From NCBI RefSeq assembly GCF_022698145.1, contig NZ_JALDAX010000004.1, forward strand, positions 248,001-312,000: a DNA stretch of 64,000 bases, read 5' to 3'. Of this stretch, positions 45,748 through 53,390 are shown piece by piece. Numbering within the stretch: position 1 is the stretch's first letter; every line of letters begins with the position of its first letter. The DNA comes from Streptomyces spinosisporus (GTDB taxonomy: Bacteria; Actinomycetota; Actinomycetes; Streptomycetales; Streptomycetaceae). The notes below the pieces were generated by a model, which worked only from the letters and a program-made list of their open reading frames with translations, had not been told where the DNA came from and ran no database searches. The translations under genes and the position numbers were made by a program.

Positions 45748-46287
45748 GTGGATCGGACGGGGCTGGCATTCCTCACTGTTTTCGGCCTGGTGTGGTGGCT
45801 GGCGGGTGCGAGCGCGCTCGGCGGAGGGCTGTGGCCGGTGGCTGCTGTGGCCGGATGCGCGGTCGCGGCAGGCGTATGGCGTAGCGGACGCGACGTACGT
45901 ACGGCGGCTCGAACACCGCTTCCCGGCGACATGCGCCGCCGCTTCGGCCGGATCAACGCACTGCAGTGGCTGGGCATCGGCCTGGTCGTCGCAGCCGCGC
46001 TGGCGGGCCGTGTGCCCGAGCTGATTCCCGGTCTGGTGGCCGTCGTCGTCGGCCTCCACTTCCTGCCGCTGGCCGCACTCTTCCAACAGCCACGGTTTCA
46101 TCTGACCGGGGCCTTGATGATCAGCGTCGGCGCGGCGGGCTGCGCCGTCAGCGCCGCCGGAGGTCCGGCGAACGCCGCCCGGATGGCCGTGGGTTTGGGC
46201 GCGGCTGCCGTCCTTTGGGGTACGGCGTGCCTGGCCAGGCACGCGCCGACCGGCCCAGGAACCGAGGGGCACACCCAGACGACGTGA
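45748..46287 (+). CDS. Hypothetical membrane protein
   Basis: This 179-residue protein has six hydrophobic stretches, among them TGLAFLTVFGLVWWLAGASA, GIGLVVAAALAGRVPELIPG and AARMAVGLGAAAVLWGTACL. It starts at GTG 45748. I recognise no specific family. It is convergent with the acyltransferase gene at 46313. Function unknown. Confidence 0.72.
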   Translation: MDRTGLAFLTVFGLVWWLAGASALGGGLWPVAAVAGCAVAAGVWRSGRDVRTAARTPLPGDMRRRFGRINALQWLGIGLVVAAALAGRVPELIPGLVAVVVGLHFLPLAALFQQPRFHLTGALMISVGAAGCAVSAAGGPANAARMAVGLGAAAVLWGTACLARHAPTGPGTEGHTQTT

Positions 46288-46312
46288 CCTTCCACGCACC
46301 TTCGCCCGCCCC

Positions 46313-47302
46313 TCACGTGCGTGCAGCGACGGGGTCGCGCGCCGCCTCGGCCACTTCCCGTCTGAAGGCCCACGCCACCTTCGGCTCCATGGCGCACCTG
46401 AAGGCCCGGCGGACTGGTGGGGTGCACAGCACGGTCACGATCACGGCGGCGACGAGCGTGACCGTGATCTCGCCGAGCGGTCCGTGGATCCACGCGAGGT
46501 CGTACCAGCCCCAGAACTTGGAGCCCTGCGCGACGAAGCCGTGCAGCAGGTAGCCGTAGAGCGTGCCCGCGCCCAGCGCGGTGAACCACATCCGGCGCCC
46601 GGGCACCCAGGCCAGGAAGCAGACGGCCAGGACCGTCGAGCAGCCGAAGAGGGCCAGGGTCATGACGGGCCCGGACCAGTCGGGTGCGCCGAGGGCCTCG
46701 GCGCTGTCGTCGTGGAAGAGCCAGGCGTAGTTCATCCGCGGGACCGCCCAGTACGCCATGGCGAGTGCGCAGACGAACACCGGCACGGCCAGGATCCTCA
46801 CCTTCCAGCGGCGTATCAGCCGGAAGTGCTCCGGCCGCAGGCACAGACCGAGCACGAAGTAGGGCAGGAACTGCAGGACGCGCTGCAGGTCGAGGTCGGT
46901 GCCTATGGACGGGGAGAGGGTCGCCAGCATCGCGACGGCGATTGCGAGCGGCAGCGGCCAACGCACGCCCTTCCAGATGGGGGTGGTCAGCCGCCAGATG
47001 AACAGCGCCGCCAGGAACCACGTCAGGTACAGCGGGTCCAGCAGGCTGATCGGGCGGTCCGGGACCTGGTCCGTCCACCGGGTGTAGAAGGTGTACGCCG
47101 TCTCGAAGACGACGTACGGGACGGCCACGCCGGTGACCAGTCGCTTGATCCGCTGCGGGCTCGCGTCGAAACTGCGGGACATGTAGCCGGAGATGACGAT
47201 GAATGCCGGCATGTGTAAGGCGTAGACGAACATGTAGAGCGCGGTGACGGTGCGGCTGCCCTCGCGCAGCGGCTCCCATGCGTGGCCCATCGCCACCAGC
47301 AC
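46313..47302 (-). CDS. Acyltransferase-3 family membrane protein, 5' end disrupted
   Basis: This protein has the acyltransferase-3 pattern (VLVAMGHAWEPLREGSRTVT, ALHMPAFIVISGYMSRSFDA) and about ten helices. The coding pattern continues upstream of 47302 (KQRDAFFDNAKYLAIV) to about 47440 without a start codon. A GTG at 47461 with an excellent site (GAGGAAGGA) reads VHETLH and then TAA at 47441-47443, in the same frame as the enzyme. So either a nonsense mutation lies at codon 7 or a six-residue leader peptide precedes the gene. I give the stop-free part that begins with a usable GTG. Confidence 0.75.
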   Translation of the reverse strand: MLVAMGHAWEPLREGSRTVTALYMFVYALHMPAFIVISGYMSRSFDASPQRIKRLVTGVAVPYVVFETAYTFYTRWTDQVPDRPISLLDPLYLTWFLAALFIWRLTTPIWKGVRWPLPLAIAVAMLATLSPSIGTDLDLQRVLQFLPYFVLGLCLRPEHFRLIRRWKVRILAVPVFVCALAMAYWAVPRMNYAWLFHDDSAEALGAPDWSGPVMTLALFGCSTVLAVCFLAWVPGRRMWFTALGAGTLYGYLLHGFVAQGSKFWGWYDLAWIHGPLGEITVTLVAAVIVTVLCTPPVRRAFRCAMEPKVAWAFRREVAEAARDPVAART

Positions 47303-47461
47303 GATCGCCAGATACTTGGCGTTGTCGAAAAAGGCGTCGCGTTGCTTGGCGGGTCTCGCCCGACGAGCAGCCGGTGGGGCGGCGGTCTCGTCGGCGCTGG
47401 CGGAGCCGGTGGCCGGCTGTGGCGGATGTGCTGGGCGGTTTTAGTGCAGCGTTTCGTGCAC

Positions 47462-47708
47462 GGTTCCTTCCTCAGGAAACCCGGGCAGAGCAAGCAGGGT
47501 CTTGCCGGGCTTCCGCGTGTGGGGGGATGCGAAGGACCCCAGGCACCGTAGTCATCGCCCGCCAGTCGCGTAAGCCCGCATCGTCGGCGGGGTTGCAGGC
47601 GTCACGGAAGGCAGACCTCGGCTCTGCCTCGACGTGCTGTGGAAGCCCGCCGCCCGCACGCGGGGCGACAGGTCTCCCAGGCGGGCGACGGGTGTTGGGG
47701 GCGTGCCG
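47462..47708. other. Intergenic gap
   Basis: Between the acyltransferase leader and the terD gene end. It holds the acyltransferase ribosome site and promoter; I see no gene in it. Confidence 0.45.
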
Positions 47709-48284
47709 TCAGACGTTGACGCCGAAGTCGGAGGCGATACCGGCCAGCCCGGAGGCATAACCCTGGCCAACCGCGCGGAACTTCCACTCGCCGCCGTGCC
47801 GGTACAGCTCGCCGAAGACCATCGCGGTCTCGGTGGAGGCGTCCTCGGACAGGTCGTAGCGGGCGATCTCCTGGCTGTTCGCCTGGTTCACCACCCGGAT
47901 GAATGCGTTGCGCACCTGGCCGAAGCTCTGGCCGCGGGCGTCCGCGTCATGGATGGACACCGGGAAGACGATCTTGTCGATATCGGCGGGTACAGCGGCG
48001 AGGTTCACCTTGATGCTCTCGTCGTCCCCCTCGCCCTCGCCGGTGAGGTTGTCGCCGGTGTGCTCCACCGAACCGTCCGGGCTGCGCAGGTTGTTGTAGA
48101 AGACGAAATGCTGGTCGGAGACGACCTTGCCGGATGCGTTGAGCAGCAGCGCGGAGGCGTCGAGGTCGTAGTCCGCGCCGGTGGTGGTGCGTACGTCCCA
48201 TCCGAGACCTACAAGGACCGCGGTCAGCCCCGGTGCCTCCTTGTTCAGCGACACGTTGCCGCCCTTGCCCAGGGAAACTCCCAC
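47709..48284 (-). CDS. TerD family stress protein 1
   Basis: This 191-residue protein is a TerD-type calcium-binding protein of the tellurium-resistance/stress group. Typical motifs are [20 protein letters not shown], the Ca-binding stretches [11 protein letters not shown] and [13 protein letters not shown], and [23 protein letters not shown] 48284 has GGGAGGAAG upstream. A TTGCGCAA box sits in the gap to the divergent tatB-like gene. TerD proteins are cytoplasmic and act near the membrane in envelope stress and metal stress. Confidence 0.95.
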   Translation of the reverse strand: MGVSLGKGGNVSLNKEAPGLTAVLVGLGWDVRTTTGADYDLDASALLLNASGKVVSDQHFVFYNNLRSPDGSVEHTGDNLTGEGEGDDESIKVNLAAVPADIDKIVFPVSIHDADARGQSFGQVRNAFIRVVNQANSQEIARYDLSEDASTETAMVFGELYRHGGEWKFRAVGQGYASGLAGIASDFGVNV

Positions 48285-48361
48285 GGCTCTTCCTCCCGGT
48301 TGCGGGTTGTCTTTACGGTCAGTGGGTTTCAACGCAGAACCTACCGCCATGGTTCCCATGC

Positions 48362-48369
48362 TTGCGCAA
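48362..48369. promoter_or_regulatory. TTGCGCAA box A
   Basis: A perfect 8-bp palindrome TTGCGCAA lies between the divergent terD (start 48284) and tatB-like (start 48438) genes, about 75 bp from each. It is one of eight such boxes in the right part of the window. Confidence 0.7.
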
Positions 48370-48437
48370 CAACTAAAGTATCGGCATCACAGGTTCCGCA
48401 CCGGGCGAGCCGGCACCAACAAGGCGAGGGATGGCAG

Positions 48438-48887
48438 ATGTTCTCCGACGTAGGCCCACTCGAACTCGTCACCCTGGTCATCCTCGCAGTGCTGCTCTTC
48501 GGCCCCGACAAACTGCCGGAGATCATCCAGAACGTGGCGGAGTTCCTGCGCAAGGTGCGGGCGTTCTCCGACAGCGCCAAAGAGGAGATCCGCTCCGAAC
48601 TGGGGCCGGAGTTCAAGGACTTCGAGTTCGAGGACCTGCACCCGAAGACCTTCGTACGCAAACATGTCCTGGACGGCGAGGAACTGGGGCTCGGGTCCGG
48701 ACTCGGGCTCGACGAGATCCGCGGTGCACTGGACCCCAGGAAGGAACTGACGGAAGCCGCCGATGCCGTGCGCGAGGCGGCGGAGATCAGCTCATCACAG
48801 GGCTCCGCGACGCGCCCCGTAACCCTGACAAAGCCCGAACACGCCGAGGCGGCGGCGCCTCCGGTATTCGACAAAGACGCCACCTGA
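48438..48887 (+). CDS. TatB-like protein
   Basis: This 149-residue protein has the TatB pattern: short N-terminal helix (LELVTLVILAVLLFGPDKLP), PEI hinge and a long amphipathic helix (IIQNVAEFLRKVRAFSDSAK), then an acidic region (EIRSELGPEFKDFEFEDLHP). This is the form of TatB known in Streptomyces, where it binds twin-arginine precursors. The usual main tatB is presumably encoded elsewhere, so this is likely a paralogue tied to the TerD island. A TTGCGCAA box precedes it. Confidence 0.9.
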   Translation: MFSDVGPLELVTLVILAVLLFGPDKLPEIIQNVAEFLRKVRAFSDSAKEEIRSELGPEFKDFEFEDLHPKTFVRKHVLDGEELGLGSGLGLDEIRGALDPRKELTEAADAVREAAEISSSQGSATRPVTLTKPEHAEAAAPPVFDKDAT

Positions 48888-48929
48888 GCAGCCGGGACTC
48901 CTCACGCGCCTCGCGATTCGATTTAACAG

Positions 48930-48937
48930 TTGCGCAA
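48930..48937. promoter_or_regulatory. TTGCGCAA box B
   Basis: TTGCGCAA lies 16 bp before the GTG at 48954. It is embedded in a longer inverted arrangement, AACAGT ... ACTGTT. Confidence 0.68.
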
Positions 48938-48953
48938 TACTTAAACTGTTGCC

Positions 48954-49184
48954 GTGGAGACGAGGCCAGTGACGGGGCAGGAAGCGGCTGTTCTCAGCGG
49001 AGGACCCGCGGACGGGTTGCGCATGCGGGTCACGGACCGGCCGTGGGTGATCCAGGTGACCTACCTCTGCGAGGTGGAAGGCCGGCCGGACGGGGTGCGC
49101 GCGGAGGCGCTGTACATCTACCGGCGTGACGCCGGCGTGAAGAGCGAGCCACTGCTCTACGGCTTCGACATCGCGAGCCCCTGA
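48954..49184 (+). CDS. Small conserved hypothetical protein
   Basis: This 76-residue protein reads VLSGGPADGLRMRVTDRPWV, then IQVTYLCEVEGRPDGVRAEA and LYIYRRDAGVKSEPLLYGFD. It is soluble and strand-rich. No family name is known to me. GTG 48954 is used; GTG 48969 is an alternative. The TTGCGCAA box 16 bp upstream suggests membership of the same regulon. Confidence 0.65.
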   Translation: METRPVTGQEAAVLSGGPADGLRMRVTDRPWVIQVTYLCEVEGRPDGVRAEALYIYRRDAGVKSEPLLYGFDIASP

Positions 49185-49204
49185 CCGTCGCACCCCGCGG
49201 GACG

Positions 49205-49483
49205 TCAGCGGGCGGCGGTGTCCTCGGAGACCGTGCGGGCCGAGGTCGCATCCCCGGGCGCGGACTGGATGACCTTCGCGGCCGACGGCTCGGGCGTCCC
49301 GTCGGACGAGGCGGCAGCCGTCGGGGCGCCGTCGTCCTTCATGGCCTTGGCCTCGCTCTTGAGGATGCGCATCGACTTGCCCAGCCCACGGGCGGCCTCC
49401 GGCAGCTTCTTCGAACCGAACAGCACGATGATGACGATCGCGACGATCAGCAGGTGCCAGGGTTCCAGTCCGTTGCGGAGCAT
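49205..49483 (-). CDS. TatA-like protein
   Basis: This 92-residue protein has the TatA pattern: [20 protein letters not shown] as membrane helix, then [22 protein letters not shown] as amphipathic helix and a disordered, Ala/Ser/Thr-rich tail. It is the third Tat-like protein in the window. No TatC is present. A TTGCGCAA box lies 73 bp upstream. Confidence 0.92.
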   Translation of the reverse strand: MLRNGLEPWHLLIVAIVIIVLFGSKKLPEAARGLGKSMRILKSEAKAMKDDGAPTAAASSDGTPEPSAAKVIQSAPGDATSARTVSEDTAAR

Positions 49484-49555
49484 CCCGCCCACCCTTCTCT
49501 ACGCCGAAAAGCAGTGCGCGCCGGGCAGGCCGCACCCTCTGCCATGATTGCTACC

Positions 49556-49563
49556 TTGCGCAA
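49556..49563. promoter_or_regulatory. TTGCGCAA box C
   Basis: Perfect TTGCGCAA about 73 bp upstream of the tatA-like gene at 49483. Confidence 0.68.
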
Positions 49564-49760
49564 CTGTACAACCCTGGGGTCGGGCCGGTCGCCCCCTCCG
49601 GACGAGTCACCTGCGGCGCACTCGCACCGGGCGCCGATCCCCTCGGCTGATTCCCGCAGTCCACCGGGCAGCAGCCCGGGGTGGCTGCACGGAGGGGCGC
49701 GCGCCTGTCCGTGACGGGGCACACGACGCCCGGTACCGACAGCTTGTCGACCGCACCGGT

Positions 49761-50171
49761 TCACCAGCGGTCGGCTGTGCCGCCGTCCTCAAGGCCCAAG
49801 CTGCGGGCAATTCCCAACAGCTCGAGAGTGCCGCGGGCCTGAGTGCCGACGTGCGTAACGATCAACCGGGTGCGGCGCAGACGCACTGCGTGCAGCGCCA
49901 TGAGGAAGGCCCTGCCGCCGCCGCTGTCGAGACGAGAGACCCGTCGGAGATCGATCTCCAATACCTGCGGATCCGAGGCGACGGCTTTCCGTAATTTCTC
50001 ACCGACTAGCTCTGCGTTCGCCGCCGTGATCTCTCCACTGATCCGCACGACGACGCGGTCCGCGTCACCGGAGGTACGAACCGTGCGCCGCAACGAACGC
50101 AGCACCCGGCCGCAGACCTTCCGAATTCCATCCGCTGCCGGCGGCGAACCGGGGGGCGAGGAATCCGTCAT
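49761..50171 (-). CDS. STAS-domain anti-sigma factor antagonist
   Basis: This 136-residue protein has a C-terminal STAS domain: VVVRISGEITAANAELVGEK and LEIDLRRVSRLDSGGGRAFL, where the Ser in DSGG sits at the usual phosphorylation site. Such proteins bind anti-sigma kinases and release a stress sigma factor. A 40-residue basic N-terminal extension is unusual. No kinase or sigma gene is next to it. A near-match TTGCGCGA lies at 50311-50318. Confidence 0.87.
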   Translation of the reverse strand: MTDSSPPGSPPAADGIRKVCGRVLRSLRRTVRTSGDADRVVVRISGEITAANAELVGEKLRKAVASDPQVLEIDLRRVSRLDSGGGRAFLMALHAVRLRRTRLIVTHVGTQARGTLELLGIARSLGLEDGGTADRW

Positions 50172-50418
50172 TGGAGTCTCCCTACCAGCGTCGGTGGAGT
50201 TGACGCCTCCCTCCCGACCTGGCGCTCGCTACGTGACGTCGCGGGCCGAAGAGACGTTGCACGATGGCGGGATCGCGCAGGGGCTCGGCGTCCCCCTCAT
50301 CATTCCATCGTTGCGCGACTCATAATGTGTCGGCCGGAGACCCGCCCGATTGCCCACGCTGCCCGCTCGCTTCGGAGCGCTGTTCACCTGGCCCCGATCA
50401 CGCAGAGAACGACTCGCT

Positions 50419-52125
50419 TCACGCGTCGGAATCGGGCTTGCTGCTCGCCGCCGCGTACGCCTGTGCCGGGGTCATGGCGACGCCGTTGAGGCTGACGGTC
50501 TTGTAAGAGCTCACCTTCGCGCAGGACTTGGACTCGTCGGCGGTGGAGGCGTGGGCGTTGGAGACGGCGGCCTTCGCGTCGGCGGGTGCCGGTGAGGACG
50601 AGGTGCCCGGGTAGGTGGTGCCGCTCGGCCAGTCGCTGCCGATCACCAGAGTCAGGCCGGTGCCGGTGCCCTGCTCAAGGTGTGCGGAGGACAGCCCCAG
50701 CGCCTCGGCCGCGGTCTGCGCCTCGGCCTTCTGGTCCGTGCCGTAGGTCAGGGTGGTCGTGGTCGCCGGACTCGGGGCGTTGGCCGTGGTCGTGGCGGAG
50801 CTGAAGCCCTGTTCGGTCAGGGCGGTGGCGACGGCGGAGGCGCGGCCGGTGATGTCGGTGCCGTTCTCGACCGTCACGGCGATCTGCGACGCGGGCACCG
50901 CCGAGGCGGTCGCGGTCGCGGAGGCCGCCGCGGACTTCTTGCCGGAACCGGTGGTCAGCGACTGGTCGCCGGCGATGGTGGCGAAGAGGGACTTGGCGCC
51001 CGCGCCCACCACCACGCGGTTGTCGTCGGTCGGGTCGGGGGCGGTCTGCATGGTGGTGAAGGTGATCCGCTTGGTGGGGACCTTGTCCAGGTCGGTGGCG
51101 AGGCCGATGAGCTTTTTGACGCTGCCCAGGCCGTCGTCGACGGTCAGGGCCTTGGTGGCCGCGTCGGCGAGGTCGTAGACGGCGGTGGGGTCGGTCAGGG
51201 TGCCTGCGCTCTTGAACTTGCGGATCATCGAGCTGAGGAAGATGTGCTGGGAGACGGTACGGCCGAGGTCGCTGCCGTCGCCGAAGCCGTGCCGCGAGCG
51301 GACGAACTCCAGCGCCGCCTCGCCCTTGAGGGTGTGGGTGCCCTTGGACAGCTTCAGGTGCGAGTAGGTGTCGTAGACGTTGTCGCTGACGCACACCGAG
51401 ACACCGCCGACCGCGTCCGACATCTTGACCACACCCGAGAAGTCGAGCTTGACGAAGTGGTCGATGGGGATGCCGGTGAGCTGGTGGATCGTGGCCACCT
51501 GGCAGGCCGGGCCGTACTGCAGCGCGCTGTTGATCTGGCCGTGGTAGCCAGCCGTAGACGTGCCGTTCTCGCCGTCCTTGCAGGCCGGGACGTCGGTGAT
51601 GGTGTCGCGGGGGATGCTCATCACGGTGGCGTTGGACCGGTCGGCGGCGATGTGCACCACCATCTGGACGTCCGCGTTGCCGTTGCCGGTCTGCACGCCG
51701 GTCTTCGAACAGCCGCCGCCGAGCTTGCAGTCGGCCTTGCTGGTACGGCCGTCCGAGCCCATGACCAGGATGTTAATCGGGGTGCGGCCGAAGGCGTCGG
51801 CCTTCTCGGTGCCGCCTTTGCCGTCGAGCGAGATGCTGTTGATGTTGCCGTTCAGGTGCTCGTAGAACCACCAGCCGGCACCGGCGGTGGCCAGGATCAG
51901 GACGGACAGACAGATCGCGGCGATCTTCAGGATCCGCCTGCCGCGCCGCACTGGTCGGACTCGGCGGCGCGACCGCGTGCCGCCGCGTTCGCGCGAGGCC
52001 GCCCGTACCGCCGCCCGGCCACCGGGTGGGCGGGCGCCGTCGGACTCGGTCGCGCGCTGTCCGGGCACCCGCGCGCTACGGCTGCGCGTCGCCTGCCCGA
52101 CCGGGCCGTCCCACGGGTCGCTCAT
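50419..52125 (-). CDS. LytR-CpsA-Psr (LCP) family protein with LytR_C domain
   Basis: This 568-residue membrane protein attaches anionic glycopolymers to the cell wall. It has an Arg-rich cytoplasmic N-terminus, one membrane helix (ILKIAAICLSVLILATAGAG), an LCP domain with TPINILVMGSDGRT, ATVMSIPRDTITDVP, LEFVRSRHGFGDGSDLGRTV, and a C-terminal LytR_C domain (VTVENGTDITGRASAVATAL). ATG 52125 has GGGAGTGG upstream. A TTGCGCAA box lies 39 bp upstream of the start, tying it to the TerD island regulon. Confidence 0.93.
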   Translation of the reverse strand: MSDPWDGPVGQATRSRSARVPGQRATESDGARPPGGRAAVRAASRERGGTRSRRRVRPVRRGRRILKIAAICLSVLILATAGAGWWFYEHLNGNINSISLDGKGGTEKADAFGRTPINILVMGSDGRTSKADCKLGGGCSKTGVQTGNGNADVQMVVHIAADRSNATVMSIPRDTITDVPACKDGENGTSTAGYHGQINSALQYGPACQVATIHQLTGIPIDHFVKLDFSGVVKMSDAVGGVSVCVSDNVYDTYSHLKLSKGTHTLKGEAALEFVRSRHGFGDGSDLGRTVSQHIFLSSMIRKFKSAGTLTDPTAVYDLADAATKALTVDDGLGSVKKLIGLATDLDKVPTKRITFTTMQTAPDPTDDNRVVVGAGAKSLFATIAGDQSLTTGSGKKSAAASATATASAVPASQIAVTVENGTDITGRASAVATALTEQGFSSATTTANAPSPATTTTLTYGTDQKAEAQTAAEALGLSSAHLEQGTGTGLTLVIGSDWPSGTTYPGTSSSPAPADAKAAVSNAHASTADESKSCAKVSSYKTVSLNGVAMTPAQAYAAASSKPDSDA

Positions 52126-52163
52126 CCACCACTCCCATGAAACGGTCGGGCTCGCTTGCGTGA

Positions 52164-52171
52164 TTGCGCAA
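52164..52171. promoter_or_regulatory. TTGCGCAA box D
   Basis: TTGCGCAA within the larger palindrome GATTGCGCAATC (52162-52173), 39 bp upstream of the LCP gene. Confidence 0.72.
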
Positions 52172-52247
52172 TCTAACAAACGAATCACATGTACAGCACA
52201 GTTCCCGCCGCAATTCACAGGTGAGGGATGTCATGGAACCCGCAACC

Positions 52248-52544
52248 TCACTGCCCCGTCGGCCCGTACCGGGCGATGATCCACGCGGCACCGCGCTCGG
52301 CCAGCACCCGTCGCCGCCCCCGCCGCGAACGCCGTAATCGCGCCTGCGGAGACGGAACTTCGGGCGGCCTGTCCGCCAAAACGGCGAGACGGCCGGCGGC
52401 ACGCGCCAGCTCTGCCTGCAGCCCCCTGCGGCGCTCCGAAGAACCCGCCCTCAGTAGCGCCGAGTAGAGCCCTTCGACTTCGGCCACGGCGGCGCCCAGC
52501 CGCAGATTCGCATCACGCACTCGCTGTCTGTCCCCGCGCGGCAT
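52248..52544 (-). CDS. Hypothetical helical protein
   Basis: This 98-residue protein is Arg- and Ala-rich and helical (LRLGAAVAEVEGLYSALLRA, GLQAELARAAGRLAVLADRP), ending AAWIIARYGPTGQ. No family is recognised. A TTGCGCAA box lies 50 bp upstream, which supports a real, regulated gene. Confidence 0.6.
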   Translation of the reverse strand: MPRGDRQRVRDANLRLGAAVAEVEGLYSALLRAGSSERRRGLQAELARAAGRLAVLADRPPEVPSPQARLRRSRRGRRRVLAERGAAWIIARYGPTGQ

Positions 52545-52593
52545 AGCTGCCCGCCCTCCCCCGAAACCGGGGCCGCCCCGGCGAATTCAATTA

Positions 52594-52601
52594 TTGCGCA
52601 A
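52594..52601. promoter_or_regulatory. TTGCGCAA box E
   Basis: Perfect TTGCGCAA 50 bp upstream of the small gene at 52544 (minus strand), in the gap before the transglycosylase gene end. Confidence 0.68.
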
Positions 52602-52615
52602 GGCGGCAATTGGAT

Positions 52616-53290
52616 TCAGCGTGTGCCGACGGCCCCTCCCGCCTTGGCCCAGTTCGCGTGCAACTTGTTCAGGTACGACTGGGCCTGACTGCCGGGGGTC
52701 GCGCCACGGGCGAAGGCGAGCATGTTGCCCGCGCCGGCGTTGTAGCCAAGGGCCAGCAGCTCGTTCTTCGTGTAGGAAGCGGGCCAGGTTGCGGGCAGTT
52801 GCTTCGTGAGGTCGTGCAGGTACCAGGCTTCGGCCTCGATGGCGAGGTCCCGGTCGTCGGGCAGTTCCTCCCAGCGACGGTCAGCGAAGTCCCGGCCCTT
52901 CTTGACCCCGTCGAAGGTGGCACGGTGCATGTTCGCGATACCGAAGGCGGCGTCCGGCTTGTACTTCTGCCAGGCCCGCTCGAAAGCCGGGCTTTGGGGT
53001 TTGTACGCCTCGTTGTAGAGGATCGCCATCAGCAACTGGGCGCTGACGCCGCTCTGTTTGGCACGGGTGCGGATCAGGGAGGCGTAGTCGGCGGGGTCGT
53101 ACGACGAGGCGGTCGTCGCAGAAGCGGAGGGAGCGGCGGAGCCGCCTGACGCCGACCGTGTCGAGGAGGCTGCCCCTGCCGGATGTTTCGTTTCGCCCTG
53201 CGAGGTGTCGGCCGCGCGCACGATGACGTACAACGCCAGGACGAAGACCGCCACAGCGAGCCACCGCTTCGGTGCCCGGGACTCGGACAT
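52616..53290 (-). CDS. Lytic transglycosylase (SLT domain) membrane-anchored protein
   Basis: This 224-residue protein has one N-terminal membrane helix (RWLAVAVFVLALYVIVRAAD), a Ser/Ala/Thr-rich linker and an SLT-type lysozyme-like domain: LIRTRAKQSGVSAQLLMAIL, catalytic Glu in YNEAYKPQ, AAFGIANMHRATFDG and LALGYNAGAGNMLAFARG. It should cut peptidoglycan glycan strands outside the membrane. ATG 53290 is chosen because the membrane helix follows directly. It follows the MgtA-type gene on the same strand after 100 bp. Confidence 0.85.
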   Translation of the reverse strand: MSESRAPKRWLAVAVFVLALYVIVRAADTSQGETKHPAGAASSTRSASGGSAAPSASATTASSYDPADYASLIRTRAKQSGVSAQLLMAILYNEAYKPQSPAFERAWQKYKPDAAFGIANMHRATFDGVKKGRDFADRRWEELPDDRDLAIEAEAWYLHDLTKQLPATWPASYTKNELLALGYNAGAGNMLAFARGATPGSQAQSYLNKLHANWAKAGGAVGTR

Positions 53291-53390
53291 GTCTGGCCCC
53301 CTCTCGCACCCGCACTCGGCAAGCATCCTTGTACCGCAGGCCGACTAAGACCCGCGTGAGGCGGCGCCGCGTAGCCGCCCCGCCCGTCGG

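Noticed and set aside
50311-50318. TTGCGCGA as a ninth TTGCGCAA box
   Set aside because: The palindrome is broken by one base and it lies about 140 bp from the STAS gene start, so I mention it only as a near-match.
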